Position numbers and translations under genes: made by a program
The notes under the pieces: generated by a model
Databases searched by the model: none
The model's input: the letters and a program-made list of their open reading frames with translations, nothing else
What the model was told of the DNA's origin: nothing
Shown here: piece by piece, positions 27,387 through 38,262 of the stretch
Numbering within the stretch: position 1 is the first letter of the stretch
How the letters are laid out: the number at the start of each line of letters is the position of its first letter
NCBI GenBank assembly: GCA_949752795.1
Contig: CATKHW010000366.1
Coordinates: forward strand, 124,001-188,000
Length of the DNA: 64,000 bases
Reading direction: 5' to 3'
From: Hyperoodon ampullatus
Lineage: Eukaryota > Chordata > Mammalia > Artiodactyla > Ziphiidae

Positions 27387-28188
27387 GTGGTCCCAGTTTT
27401 TGCACTAAGGCTCCAAGGGCGATTAACCTTTGACCGGGTATGTAAAGGTCAAAGGGTTTAGCTAAATTAGGGAGTTCCTGGGCAAGGGTCTGTATTGACT
27501 GCTCTTTCCATTCTTGAAAGGCTGCTTCTGGATTCTATTCAAAAGGATCATCATCTTTTCGTGTCAGTGTTTCATGTAGAGGCCCAGCTATTACACTGTA
27601 GTTAGGGATCCAGATGCAGAAAACCTTGGCCTCCCCAGGAACCCCTAAGCTGTCTTCTAGTTTTAGAAGAGGTAAGGCTGCAAATGGCTTCTTCCCTATC
27701 CTGGGATGCGTTTCTCCGAATATCTGTGAGAATGAAGCCCAGGCATGTCACCTTAGCTTGGGATATTTGAGCGTTTTTCTTGGACACCTTCTATCCTTTC
27801 TTGGCTAGGTAGTTCAGAGGCGTCTTTAGTAGGCCTGGCGATCAGAATGTCATCTGCATATTGAAGGAGGGTTCCCTTTTACAGAGGTTGAACTTTTAGG
27901 TCTTTAGAGGACATTTCCCCAATGATGGTGTGGGGATTTTTGAACCATTGGGGCAGGACGGCCCAGCATTATTGCTTTTGTTGCATGTTGTGTCCTGCCA
28001 CTCACAAGCCAAAAATTATTGTGTCTCTGAGATGAATGGAATACAGAAGAAGGCATCATTGAAGTCTAATACAGAATGCCATGGCCTGGTGGAAGGTAGA
28101 ATGACCAGCAGGGAGTAGGAAATAGGAGCTACTGGATGTATATCCTCGGTGGCTTCACTGACTGTCCTGATATCCTTTACCAGGTCTC
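27387..28188 (-). pseudogene. ERV1-like reverse transcriptase fragment (pol relic)
   Basis: Minus-strand translation, in pieces, follows the gammaretroviral reverse transcriptase order: the region equivalent to the VQDLR/AVNE block near 28180, the DAFFCI block near 28040, the catalytic YADD at 27849-27860, the thumb/connection with KVTCLGF near 27740, and a QKLGP motif at 27389-27402 at the start of the RNase H region. It is broken: an in-frame stop lies at 27879-27881 just upstream of YADD, and frames shift between blocks. The 5' end stops abruptly at 28188, where a short tandem repeat begins. Class is from motif recognition; the exact ERV family is unknown. Confidence 0.85.
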
Positions 28189-28395
28189 CAGCAGCCCATG
28201 GGGCTCTCGTGGTCAGGCCAATCCCAGGATATGGAGCTCACCTGGGCTGCACCCCTACCCCACAGCCCACGGGGCTCTCATGGTCAAGTCCCTCCCAGGG
28301 TATGGAGCTCACCTCTGCAGCTACCCAGCAGCCCATGGGGCTCTCCTACTCAGGCCCTTCCCAGGATACGGAGCTCCCCTGGGCAGGTACCCCAG
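28189..28395 (+). repeat. Three-copy tandem repeat of 66-71 bp
   Basis: Copies begin at 28189, 28260 and 28326, each with CAGCAGCCCATGGGGCTCTC or a close variant, and share a downstream GGATATGGAGCTCACCT-type segment. GC-rich, and directly abuts the broken end of the reverse transcriptase relic. Confidence 0.88.
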
Positions 28396-28775
28396 CAGGG
28401 CTGGACACACAGGAACTGTGCACATGGCCCACCTTGCAGAGAACCCCCAGATCACCTGTCGCTCACAACTGACACAGAATACCTCAGAGCAGGACTTGAA
28501 CTAACAAACAGCAGCTCTGACAGGTCTGTGACCATGGCTATCACTCTCTGCAGGCTCTTTCTGCCTGGTCTTCCAGACACTTCCACTGCAGCCAGGGCAC
28601 CAGGCCTCTGTCTCCACCCACCATCACTCCTCTCCCTGACTCCTGGGTTCCTCTCATTAGGAGAGTGTCTTCTTGAAGTTGTTTTCCACTCATGGACCAG
28701 ATAAAATGATAAGAAAACAAGCCGCAGCTGCAGCCCCTTGTCTATCCTGACTCTCAAGAGCCCACACCTGTTCCT
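28396..28775. other. Unassigned 380 bp
   Basis: Open frames exist on both strands, but none resembles a family I know. By position it could be ERV interior (protease or gag side) or an unrelated insertion. Confidence 0.3.
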
Positions 28776-28779
28776 AGGG

Positions 28780-29571
28780 CCTGGCCCGTTTAGCAAGTTT
28801 CATTTTCTGCAACTGTGAGCCCCTGAGGGGTGAGGATTGGCTGATTTTGGCAGCCTGAAACTGCCTGCCAGCCCTCCACAGGTGTGCCTGGTTTGAGGGC
28901 AATATAAACAGCTCTCCAGTGAGCGACAGCCCTTGTAACTGTGACTGACGCCATATTCTCTGCCCCGTAGGCAGTGCCGGGGCTGTGCTGGTGGGAGGGA
29001 GTGAGGGGCCGTGGCTTTGTGGGTGGCCGAGTGTGAGAGGGGCTCTGCTGGACTTTCTGCAGGAGTTGCCAGGCTGCCACCTGCTAAAGAAGAGGATGTG
29101 TCACCGATACCTGCCGCTGGAATTTCTCCCCAGGCAGAGGTGAGGAAGTAAAAAAGCAGTGGGGGCCGTGGCAGGAGGGGTATCTCAGGCAGGGAAATGG
29201 AAAGCTTCCAGAAGAGCATCTGGGGCCAGGACCATCCTGACAGGCCTGCAGGCACCAAGTCGGCCTGTGTGCTGTCGCTGGTGTGGCTCCACAGCCCTTC
29301 CTCTAGGCTTGCAAGTTCTTGTACATATTCAGGTGTTTTAACTGGAAAGGGTGGGAAGAGTTCAGCTGCAGCAGGACTGGGGCTCAGCTCACGTTTACTC
29401 ACAGATGCCTTGGCTTGGTCCCCCAGCTTTGCAATGAGGACCCTCCTTGCTTGGGGTGTGGGCTGCTGGCTGTATGGGAGATGATTCCCCACCTCTGACC
29501 AATTTCAGAATTATTTACCGCTGGAGCAAGTGCCCTGATAGGGATTTCCTCTGTATAACTTGTGGGTTCAG
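28780..29571. repeat. GC-rich unidentified block, copy A
   Basis: About 790 bp, present three times (also 31515-32298 and 34243-34870). The minus strand holds an open frame of 230 codons (28800-29492), rich in Pro and Ser; I do not recognise it. On that strand it lies upstream of the retroviral pol relic, so a gag or leader origin is possible but unproven. The plus strand shows a promoter-like arrangement. Could be an LTR or ERV interior piece. Confidence 0.55.
28836..28908 (+). promoter_or_regulatory. Promoter-like inverted CCAAT and TATA box
   Basis: ATTGG at 28836-28840 is followed about 60 bp later by TATAAA at 28903-28908. TATAAA is kept in copies B (31632-31637) and C (34361-34366), but the ATTGG has changed to ATTAG there. 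This arrangement is common in LTR promoters. Activity is not shown by sequence. Confidence 0.35.
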
Positions 29572-29741
29572 GTTTTTTTTCCTTTTTTGGTTCAAGTTAG
29601 ATTTTATTCCTCTTTTATGTATTTATTGATATAAGCATGGAAATAATTCATTCATATAAATACATCTGTGTGAAGGGAAGAACTTTTTTCTGTTTTATTT
29701 TTAAATTTTATTTTTTAAAATATTAAAATTTAATTTTATTT
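29572..29741. other. AT-rich stretch next to L1 end
   Basis: Mostly A/T with runs of T, probably the decayed antisense poly(A) tail and 3' flank of the L1 that follows. The same stretch occurs in copy B (about 32299-32470). Confidence 0.5.
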
Positions 29742-30670
29742 ATATTTTTATACAGCAGGTTATTATTAGTTATGTATTTTATGCATATACATGTATACAG
29801 GTCAATCCCAATCTCCCAACATATGCCACCACCACCACCCCATGGCTTCCCACACTTGGTGTCCATACGTGTGTTCTCTACCTCTGTGTCTCTATTTCTT
29901 CCCTTCAAAGCAGTTCATCTGTACCATTTTTCTAGGTTCCACATATATGCATTAATATACAATATTTGTTTTTCTCTTTCTGACTTACTTCATTCTGTAT
30001 GACAGTCTCTAGATCCATCGACGTCTCTACAAATGACCCAGTTTCATTCCTTCTTATGGCTGAGTAATATTCCATTTTATATATGTACCACATCTTTATC
30101 CATTCGTCTGTCTGTGGGTATTTAGGTTGCTTCCATTGCCTGGCTATTGTAAATAGTGCTGAAATGAGCATTGTGGTGAATGTGCCTTTTTGATTTATGG
30201 TTTTCTCTGGGTATATGCCCAGAAGTGGGATTGCTGGATCATATGGTAATTCTATTTCTAGTTTTTTTAAGGAAACTCCATACTGTTCTCCATCATGACT
30301 GTATAAATTTACATTTCCACCACTAGTGGAAGAGGGATCCTTTTGTCCACACCCTCCCCAGAATTTGTTTTTTGTAGATTTTCTGATGATGCCGATTCTA
30401 ACAGGTGTGAGGTGATACCTCATTGTAGTTTTGATTTGCATTTCTCTAATAATTAGTGATGTTGAGCAGATTTTCATGTTGGTCTTGGCCATCTCTGTGT
30501 CTTCTTTGAAGAAACATCTCTTTAGATCTTCTGCCCAATTTTGTATTGGGTTGTTTGTTTTTTTAATATTAAGCTGCATGAGCTCTTTATATATATTGGA
30601 GATTAAACCTTTGTCCATTGATTCGTTTGCAAATATTTCGCCCATTCTGAGGGACGCTTTTTGCCATTCC
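29742..30670 (-). mobile_element. L1 fragment: ORF2 C-terminus and 3'UTR (copy A)
   Basis: Antisense L1 3' end, 5'-truncated at about 30670. The minus frame 29932-30684 (250 codons) has the hallmark ORF2 C-terminal order: WAEDLKR near its start, the Cys region [21 protein letters not shown], then [11 protein letters not shown] near the end. Reverse transcriptase and endonuclease domains are absent, so it cannot move. The open frame is simply undecayed sequence. Confidence 0.93.
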
Positions 30671-30715
30671 CGTTTTTTTAACAACAGAAGAAAGACAGAA
30701 AAAGAAGCAGAACAC

Positions 30716-31043
30716 TAATGTGTGTAAAATATGCCTTTTGAAACTGTCGTTTTGAAATATGGACGTCCTTTGAATTTTTTGGTCGATATATGACCCCAGG
30801 ATTTGTTTTCAGGGCAGGTGTCATTTACAGGCCTGCAATGATTTTGAATATCAACTGACCATTAGCGCTGGGATTAAAGCTGCTGTTTTCTGAAACGGCC
30901 ACAATGTGGCAGCAGTTCTCCTTTACCAAATCTGGTTACTGGGGCAACAGAGCCTCAAAGGAAGTCGTGTTCTAGATTGGAATTTAGAACGGAATGTGCC
31001 AGGAGAAAGCCCCTCAAGTTTGTCTCACTACTTCTTGTTCGTG
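30716..31043 (+). repeat. Block homologous to the satellite spacer (copy A)
   Basis: The sequence from about 30890 (GAAACGGCCACAATGTGG) to 31035 aligns by eye, with gaps, to the satellite region running from GAGCTGACCGCAAGTCC through GGAAATTAGAGTGACATGTG to the CTCTCTCATTGG box. The degraded monomer M7 (about 24835-25000) is an intermediate, sharing GGATTGGAAATTAGAGTGG with TAGATTGGAATTTAGAACGG here. The upstream half is weaker. No palindrome is present. Confidence 0.55.
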
Positions 31044-31512
31044 TTTTTAGTTTAATTTTTTATTTTTTATTACAGCAAATTTGATTACAATGTTTGGCTT
31101 GTTGTAGGTGTGGAAGATGTGGTTCGTTTACACATATACAGATGTCATTCTTCCTGGGATGTTTTTCCCATGTACCTTATGACAGAATGTTGAGTAGTCT
31201 TCTCTTGGTATTCTGTAGGTCTTTGGTGATTATATATGTCACCTGTGTTTGTATATGTCTGTTAACCCCAATATCATAATGAAACCAACCCTCAACTCTT
31301 TCCATTGGTGAACCATAAGTTTGTTGAATGAATCTGTGATTGCCCTTCTCCGTTGAAATATCTGCCCTGGTATCCATTTTTCGGTCACACCTATAAGAGA
31401 TATGATATGATATGTGTCTTTCACTTTCTGACTTACTACAAGTCACGTGATTACCTCTAGACACACCTACGGTGCTGCAAATGGCATTGTGTCCTTTTAT
31501 TCCTTGGCTTCT
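31044..31512 (-). mobile_element. L1 3'UTR and ORF2 tail fragment (copy A)
   Basis: Starts with a T-rich tract (antisense A tail) and continues through an L1 3'UTR-like stretch to GGTGCTGCAAATGGCATTGT, an L1 ORF2-end hallmark on the antisense strand. More diverged than the L1 piece at 29742, so a separate, older insertion. Confidence 0.8.
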
Positions 31513-31514
31513 AT

Positions 31515-32298
31515 TCTGCCTTAGCGAGGTCCATTTTCAACAATGTGATTCCCTGACGGCTGAGGATTAGCTGACCTGGTAGCCTGACCCTGCCGGCCGG
31601 CCCTCTCCAGGTGTGCCTGGGTTGAGGTCAATATAAACAGCGCTGCAGGCAGCAATAGCCCCTGAAGCTGTGCCTGACTCCATATTCTCTGCCCCGTCAG
31701 CAGTGTCGGGGCTGTGCTGGTGGGATGGAGTGAGGGGCCACGGCTTTGTGGGTGGCCCGGTGTGAGTGGGTCTCTGCTGGACTTTCTGCAGGAGTTGCCA
31801 GGCTGCCACCTGTAAAGAAGAGGATATGTCACCCATCCCTTCCGCTGGAATTTTTCTCTGGACAGAGGTGAGGAAGGAAAAAAGCAGTGGGTGCCGGGAC
31901 AGGAGGGGTATCTCAGGCAGGGCAATGGAAAGCTTCTAGAAGTGCTCCCAGGGCAAGGACCATCCTGGTTGGCCTGCAGGCACCAAGTTGGCCTGCGTGT
32001 TGTCGCTGGTGTGGCTCCACGGCACTTCCTCTAGGCTTTCAAGCCCTTGTACATATTCAGGTGTTTTACCTGGGAAGGGTGGGAAAAGTTCAACAGCAGC
32101 TGGCCTGGGGCTCAGCTCACGGTTACTCACAGATGCCTCGGCATGGCCCCCCGCTTTGCAATGAGGACGCTCCTTGTGTAGGAGTGGGCTGCTGGCTCTA
32201 TGGGAGATGATTTCCCACCTCTGACCAATTTCAGAATTGTTTACCGATGGAGCAAGTGACCTGATTGTGTTTTCCTCTGTCTAACTCGTGGGTTCAGG
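31515..32298. repeat. GC-rich unidentified block, copy B
   Basis: Second copy of the block at 28780. The minus-strand frame is interrupted here, the two longest pieces being 31521-31925 and 31936-32130 in different frames, so it is not conserved as one reading frame. Confidence 0.55.
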
Positions 32299-32476
32299 TT
32301 TTTTTTTCTTTTTTCGTTCAAGTTAGGTTTTATTCCTCTTTTATGTATTTATAGATATAAGCATGGAAATAATTCATTCATATAAATACATCTGTGTGAA
32401 GGGAAGAACTTTTTTCTGTTTTATTTTTAAATTTTATTTTTTAAAATTTTGAAATTTAATTTTATTTATTTTTTTA

Positions 32477-33395
32477 TACAGCAGGTTATTATTAGTTATG
32501 TATTTTATGCATATACATGTATGCAGGTCAATCCCAATCTCCCAACTCATCCCAACACCACCTCCCCATGACTTCCCACACTTGGTGTCCATACGTGTGT
32601 TCTCTACCTCTGTGTCTCTATTTCTTCCCTGCAAACCAGTTCATCTGTACCATTTTTCTAGGTTCCACATATATGCGTTAATGTACAATAATTGTTTTTC
32701 TCTTTCTGACTTACTTCATTCTGTATGACAGTCTCTAGATCCATCGACGTCTCTACAAATGACCCAGTTTCATTCCTTCTTATGGCTGAGTAATATTCCA
32801 TTTTATATATGTACCACATCTTTATCCATTCGTCTGTCTGTGGGTATTTAGGTTGCTTCCATTACCTGGCTATCGTAAATAGTGCTGAAATGAGCATTGT
32901 GGTGAATGTGCCTTTTTGATTTATGGTTTTCTCTGGGTATATGCCCAGAAGTGGGATTGCTGGATCATATGGTAATTCTATTTCTAGTTTTTTTAAGGAA
33001 ACTCCATATTGTTCTCCATCGTGACTGTATAAATTTACATTTCCACCACTAGTGGAAGAGGGATCCTTTTGTCCACACCCTCCCCAGAATTCGTTGTTTG
33101 TAGATTTTCTGATGATGCCGATTCTAACAGGTGTGAGGTGATACCTCATTGTAGTTTTGATTTGCATTTCTCTAATAATTAGTGATGTTGAGCAGCTTTT
33201 CATGTGCGTCTTGGCCATCTCTGTGTCTTCTTTGAAGAAACGTCTCTTTAGATCTTCTGCCCATTTTTGTATTGGGTTGTTTGTTTTTTTAATATTAAGC
33301 TGCATGAGTTCTTTATATATATTGGAGATTAAACCTTTGTCCATTGATTCGTTTGCAAATATTTTCGCCCATTCTGAGAGATGCCTTATTCCATT
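32477..33395 (-). mobile_element. L1 fragment: ORF2 C-terminus and 3'UTR (copy B)
   Basis: Duplicate of 29742-30670. A CAA to TAA change creates a stop at 32862-32864, right after the TIAR residues, where copy A reads Gln. The change arose after the duplication or was lost in the other copy. Confidence 0.93.
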
Positions 33396-33439
33396 CCTGT
33401 TTTTTTAACAAAAAAAGAAAGAAAGAAAAAGAAGCAGAA

Positions 33440-33769
33440 CACTAATGTGTGTAAAATATGCCTTTTGAAACTGTCGTTTTGAAATATGGACATCCTTTGA
33501 ATTTTTTGGTCGATATATGACCCCAGGATTTGTTTTCAGGGCAGGTGTCATTTACAGGCCTGCCATGATTTTGAATATCAACTGACCATTAGCGCTGGAA
33601 TTAAACCTGCTGTTGTGTGAAACGGCCACAAGGTGGCAGCAGTTCTCCCTTACCAAATCTGGTTACTAGGGCAACAGAGCCTCAATGGAAGTTGTGTTCT
33701 AGATTGGAATTTAGAATGCAATGTGACAGGAGAAAGCCCCTCAAGTTTGTCTCACTAATTCTTGTTCGT
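33440..33769 (+). repeat. Block homologous to the satellite spacer (copy B)
   Basis: Duplicate of 30716-31043 with a few substitutions. Same relation to the satellite spacer. Confidence 0.55.
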
Positions 33770-34240
33770 GTTTTTAATTTAATTTTTTATTTTTTATTAC
33801 AGCAAATTTGATTACAATGTTTGGCTTGTTGTAGGTGTGGAAGATGTGGTTCTTTTACACATATACATATGTCTGTTCTTCCTGGGATCCTTTTCCCATG
33901 TACCTTATGACAGAATGTTGAGTAGTCTTCTCTTGGTATTCTGTAGGTCTTTGGTGATTATATATGTCACCTGTGTTTGTATATGTCTGTTAACCCCAAT
34001 ATCATAATGAAACCAACCCTCATACGTTTCCATTGGTGAACCATAAGTTTGTTGAATGAATCTGTGATTGCTCTTCTCCGTGGAAATATCTGTCCTGGTA
34101 TCCATTTTTCGGTCACACCTATAAGAGATAAGATATCATATGTGTCTTTCACTTTCTGACTTACTTCAAGTCACGTGATTACCTCTAGACACACCTACGG
34201 TGCTGCAAATGGCATTGTGTCCTTTTATTCCTTGGCTTCT
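33770..34240 (-). mobile_element. L1 3'UTR and ORF2 tail fragment (copy B)
   Basis: Duplicate of 31044-31512 with scattered substitutions. It ends at the same place, where the third GC-rich block begins. Confidence 0.8.
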
Positions 34241-34242
34241 CT

Positions 34243-34870
34243 TCTGCCTTAGCGAGGTCCATTTTCAACAATGTGATTCCCTGAGGGCTGAGGATTAGCT
34301 GACCTGGGTAGCCTGACCCTGCCGGCCGGCCCTCCCCAGGTGTGCCTGGGATGAGGTTAATATAAACAGCGCTGCAGGCAGCAATAGCCCCTGAAGCTCT
34401 GCCTGACTCCATATTCTCTACCCCGTCAGCAGTCTCTGGGCTGTGCTGGTTGGGGGGAGTGAGGGGCCACGGCTTTGTGGGTGGCCCGGTGTGAGTGGGT
34501 CTCTGCTGGACTTTCTGCAGGAGTTGCCAGGATGCCACGTGTAAATAAGAGGATGTATCACCCACACCTTCCATTGGAATTTCTCTCCGGAGAGAGGTGA
34601 GGAAGGAAAAAAGCAGTGGGGGCAGGGACAGGAGGGGTATCTCAGGCAGGGCAATGGAAAGCTTGCAGAAGAGCGCCCAGGGCCAGGACCATCCTGGCTG
34701 GCCTGTAGGCAAAAAGTTGGCCTGCGTGCTGTCGCTGGTGTGGCTCCACGGCCCCTCCTCTAGGCTTTCAAGCCCTTGTACATATTCAGGTGTTTTACCT
34801 GGGAAGGGTGGGAAAAGTTCAGCAGCAGCTGGCCTGGGGCTCAGCTCATGGTTACTCACAGATGCCTCGG
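34243..34870. repeat. GC-rich unidentified block, copy C (truncated)
   Basis: Third copy, cut at 34870 by the satellite. The minus-strand frame is open for 224 codons (34185-34859), about as long as in copy A, although copy B is broken. Confidence 0.55.
34260..34870 (+). repeat. 2.73 kb tandem segment, copy C (truncated)
   Basis: Only the first 611 bp (GC-rich block) remain. At about 34870 the sequence switches abruptly, after GATGCCTCGG, into satellite starting with TTCCCTTTCACTGA, about 90 bp into the monomer phase. Confidence 0.9.
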
Positions 34871-36521
34871 TTCCCTTTCACTGACGAAGGTGTACGTCTT
34901 GTCTATTCCATAGTTTGTGTTTGGAACGGTACCTGTGCTTATATCAAACTCTGGTTTTATGCATCACCCCACCTCTCATTCCCCCTTAAGCAGGCATCAG
35001 AGTGTTTTCCAAAGGTGAGACTCTGTTCTCTTTCTTAACTGAGTTCAAGTGTAGCCATGTTTACAGGATCTTCATAAGTGATATCTTAATATAAGTTTCT
35101 TTTTCTCTGTGACTTATTTCACTTAGAAGCATCATACCTATATCCACTCATTTGGCTGCTACTGGTCTTATGCCATTGATTGCATGGCTGAGGGATATTC
35201 CATCGTACGGAAGTACCACAATTTTTTGAACCATTTTTATATTTCCTGGGATATTTACGGTGTACCCAAGTTGAGGTTCTTGTAAGCAGTGCAGCCCTAA
35301 ATTTTGGGGTGGCTCTGGCTTATTGATTTTCAGTTTTCCCGAGGTATATTCCCTAGACTGGAAGTGGCCTTGGCTCTGTAGCTCTGTTGTTTACTTGTTT
35401 TCGGGAACACAATGCACTCCTCCAGAGATGCAGTTGGCAGATTACATCCCGCCCATCAGCAAAACAAGCCTCCCTGTTCTCTGGGGCCGGTCTTGCCTTT
35501 CTGGATTTTACACATTTTGTGGATGTCCCTTTTGAACAGTGGGAAGTGATACTTCTTTGTAGTGCAGATTTGCATTGCCCGCTTGCTTGCTTGGCCAAAA
35601 AGGGCGTATGCGTTTTCTCCTGAATATATTCAGGAGAAAACGCATATGCCCTTTTTGCTCAAGTGCATCATTGTTGAAGTTGTGCCCCTCATCCTGTGCT
35701 TTAAAGTCAATTCCAACGTACCACTTGAAATCTGTTTCCTGCTATTCTGCCTAGCATTCAAGTCCACCTCGTTGCCTTCCCTCAACAGATTTTTGGACAA
35801 TAGTTGTGTTTATTACTCTGCCAGTTTGTGAATTGCTGTGCCCCTGAGCTCCATTTTTCAACTTCTTTTTTGTGAGCTGACCGAAAGTCCAAAATTGTGG
35901 TTCAGGACCTATACTGCTTCCCGGTGGGGAGCTGAGACTTTGGTTAATTCTTCTTCCTGCCGGGAAATTAGAGTGACATGTGCCCGTCCAAATGCCTGAG
36001 AGCTACTTTCTCACTGGTTCTCCCTCTTCCCTTTCATCCTCTGCCAAATTGGCAACCTGTGCGAACCAGGAGGTTAAAGGGGCTGTTTCTCCAAGTTGGG
36101 AGATTGATAGAAAAGCAGCTGGAAAATCAAACCGGAGCACCAGGAGAGGGACTACTCGTTGAGTTTTAGAAAGCTTTAATATTCACCGTGTGTCCATTCT
36201 CTATTTTTCCATTACATGTTATATCTGTAGTAATAGTCCCTTCAAGCTGGAGAGTTGGGAACCATGGAATGCGTGCCATTCATTATTGCTTTAAAGGTCT
36301 GAATTTGCTCACCGAATCTCACCACTCCTCTCAGTCCCAAGTGTCCAGCCTTATGCCACATCCAGCTGTTGTTGTAGATTGGGTCAGTCCAGGTATCATC
36401 AGAGACCCTGAAGGAATTGTGAAGAATTTCCATTTTTGTTTTGTTTTGTTTTTGAAATTCCTTTTTATAGTGGGTTTGAGCTGATTCTCGCTGCCATGCT
36501 TATGCCAGGCTAGACACACTT
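34871..36521 (+). repeat. Satellite monomer M8 (5'-truncated)
   Basis: First monomer after the island, missing about 90 bp of its start. Palindrome at 35590-35663 with the left arm intact and a few changes at the right arm (catATGccc, ttttGCTCaag). More diverged than the monomers further right. Confidence 0.9.
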
Positions 36522-38262
36522 GATTCCCTTACGCAGACATATCAATAAATAGGTTTTAAAATTCTTACTAGTCAGATATATTCCTCTGCGTGAAATATGG
36601 GGTTTTGAGTCCCTTTCACTGAGGAAGGTGTAGGTCTTGTCTATTCCATAGTTAGTTATTGGAACAGTACCTGAGCTTATATCAAACTCCGATTTTATGC
36701 ATCACCCCACCTCTCCTTCCCCCTTAAGCAGGCATAAGAGTTCTTTCTAAATGTGTGACACTGTTCTCTTTCCTAACTCAGTTCAAGTGTAGCCATGGTT
36801 ACAGGACCTTCATAAGTGATATTTTATGATATGTTTCTTTTTCTGTGTGACTTATTTCACTTAGAATCATCGTACTTGTATCTACTCATTTTGCTGCTAC
36901 TGGTCTTATGACATTGACTTCATGGCTGAGGGATATGCCATCGTACGTAAGTACCACAATTTTTTGAACCATTTTCATATTTCCTGGAATATTTCAGGTG
37001 TACCCAAGTTGAGGTTCTTGTAATCAGTGCAGCCCTAAATTTTGGGGTGGCTCTGTCTTATTGATTTTCAGTTCCTCCAAGGAATATTCCGTAGAGTGGA
37101 AGTGCCCTTGGCTCCGTAATTCTGTTGTTTACTTGTTTTTGGGTACACAATGCACTCCTCCAGAGATCCAGGTGGCAATTTACATCCCGCCCATCAGCAT
37201 AACAAGACTCCCTGTTCTCCAGGGCCTGTCTTGCCTTTCTGGTTTTTACACATTTCGTGGATGTCCCTTTTAGACCTGTGGAAAGTGATACTTCTTTGTA
37301 GTGCAGATTTTCATTGCCCGCCTGCTTGCTTGGCCAAAAAGGGCGTATGCGTTTTCTCCTGAATATATTCATGAGAAAACGCATACGCTCAATTTGGCCA
37401 AGTTCATCATTTTTGAAATTTTGCCCCTCTTTCTGTGCTTTAAACGCGATTCCAACGTACATCTTGAAACCTGTTTCCTGCTATTCTGCCTCGCTTTCAT
37501 GTCCGCCTCGTTGCCTTCCCTCACCAGATTTTTGGACGATAGTTGTCTTTTATTATTCTGCCAGTTTGTGAATTGCTGTGCCCCTGAGCTCCATTATTCT
37601 ACTCGTTTTTTGTGAGCTGACCGCAAGTCCAAAATTTTGGTTCAGGACCTTTACTGGTTTCCGATGGGGGGCTGAGACTTTGGTTAATTCTTCTTCCTGC
37701 TGGGAAATTAGATAGAAATGTGCCCGTCCAAATGCCTAACAGCTACTCTCTCATTTGTTCTCCCTCTTCACTTTCATCCTCAGCCAAACTGGCATCCTGT
37801 GCTAACCAGTAGGTTAAAGGGGCTGTCTCTCCAAGTTGGGAGATTGATAGTAAAGCAGTTGGAAAGTCAAACGGGAGCACCAGAAGAGGGACTATTCGTT
37901 GAGTTTTAGAAACCTTTCATATTCACAGTCTGTCCATACTCTAGGTTTCCCGTATATGTTATAGCTGTAGTAATATTCCCTTCAACCTGTAGAATTGGGA
38001 CCCATGGAATGGGTGCCATGCATTATTGCTTTAAAGGGTCTGCATTTGCTCACCCAATCTCACCAATCTTCTCATTCCCAAGTGTCCAGCCTTATGCCAC
38101 ATCCAGCTGTCACTGCAGATAGGGTCATTCCAGGTTTCATCAGAGACCTTGAAGGAATTGTGAAGAATTTCCTTTTTTGTTTTGTTTTGTTTTTGTAATT
38201 CTTTTTCATAGTGGGTTTGAGCTGATTCTCGCTGCCAGATTTATGCCAGTCTAGACACACGT
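36522..38262 (+). repeat. Satellite monomer M9
   Basis: 1741 bp. Palindrome at 37329-37402: left arm intact, right arm with several changes (tcaTgag, cgcTcAAttt). Confidence 0.9.

Larger units (their letters stand above)
28801..31531 (+). repeat. 2.73 kb tandem segment, copy A
   Basis: Order of parts: GC-rich block (28780-29571), AT-rich stretch, L1 ORF2 end antisense (29742-30670), satellite-spacer-like block (30716-31043), L1 3'UTR antisense (31044-31512). The same order follows at offset 2731 in copy B. Confidence 0.9.
31532..34259 (+). repeat. 2.73 kb tandem segment, copy B
   Basis: Second copy, 2728 bp to the next start, very similar to copy A across the L1 and spacer-like blocks. The L1 frame carries a nonsense change absent from copy A (see the L1 entry). 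Confidence 0.9.

Noticed and set aside
28198..28704. 168-codon plus frame over the 66-71 bp repeats
   Set aside because: It reads through a short tandem repeat in more than one frame, which gives open frames by chance.
28800..29492. Firm call of gag for the minus frame
   Set aside because: Position on the minus strand and a start of the form MGN are suggestive, but no capsid motif or nucleocapsid Cys-His box was visible.
29932..30684. 250-codon L1 ORF2 frame as a functional gene
   Set aside because: It lacks the endonuclease and reverse transcriptase domains and is a 5'-truncated copy; the duplicate at 32477-33395 has a stop.
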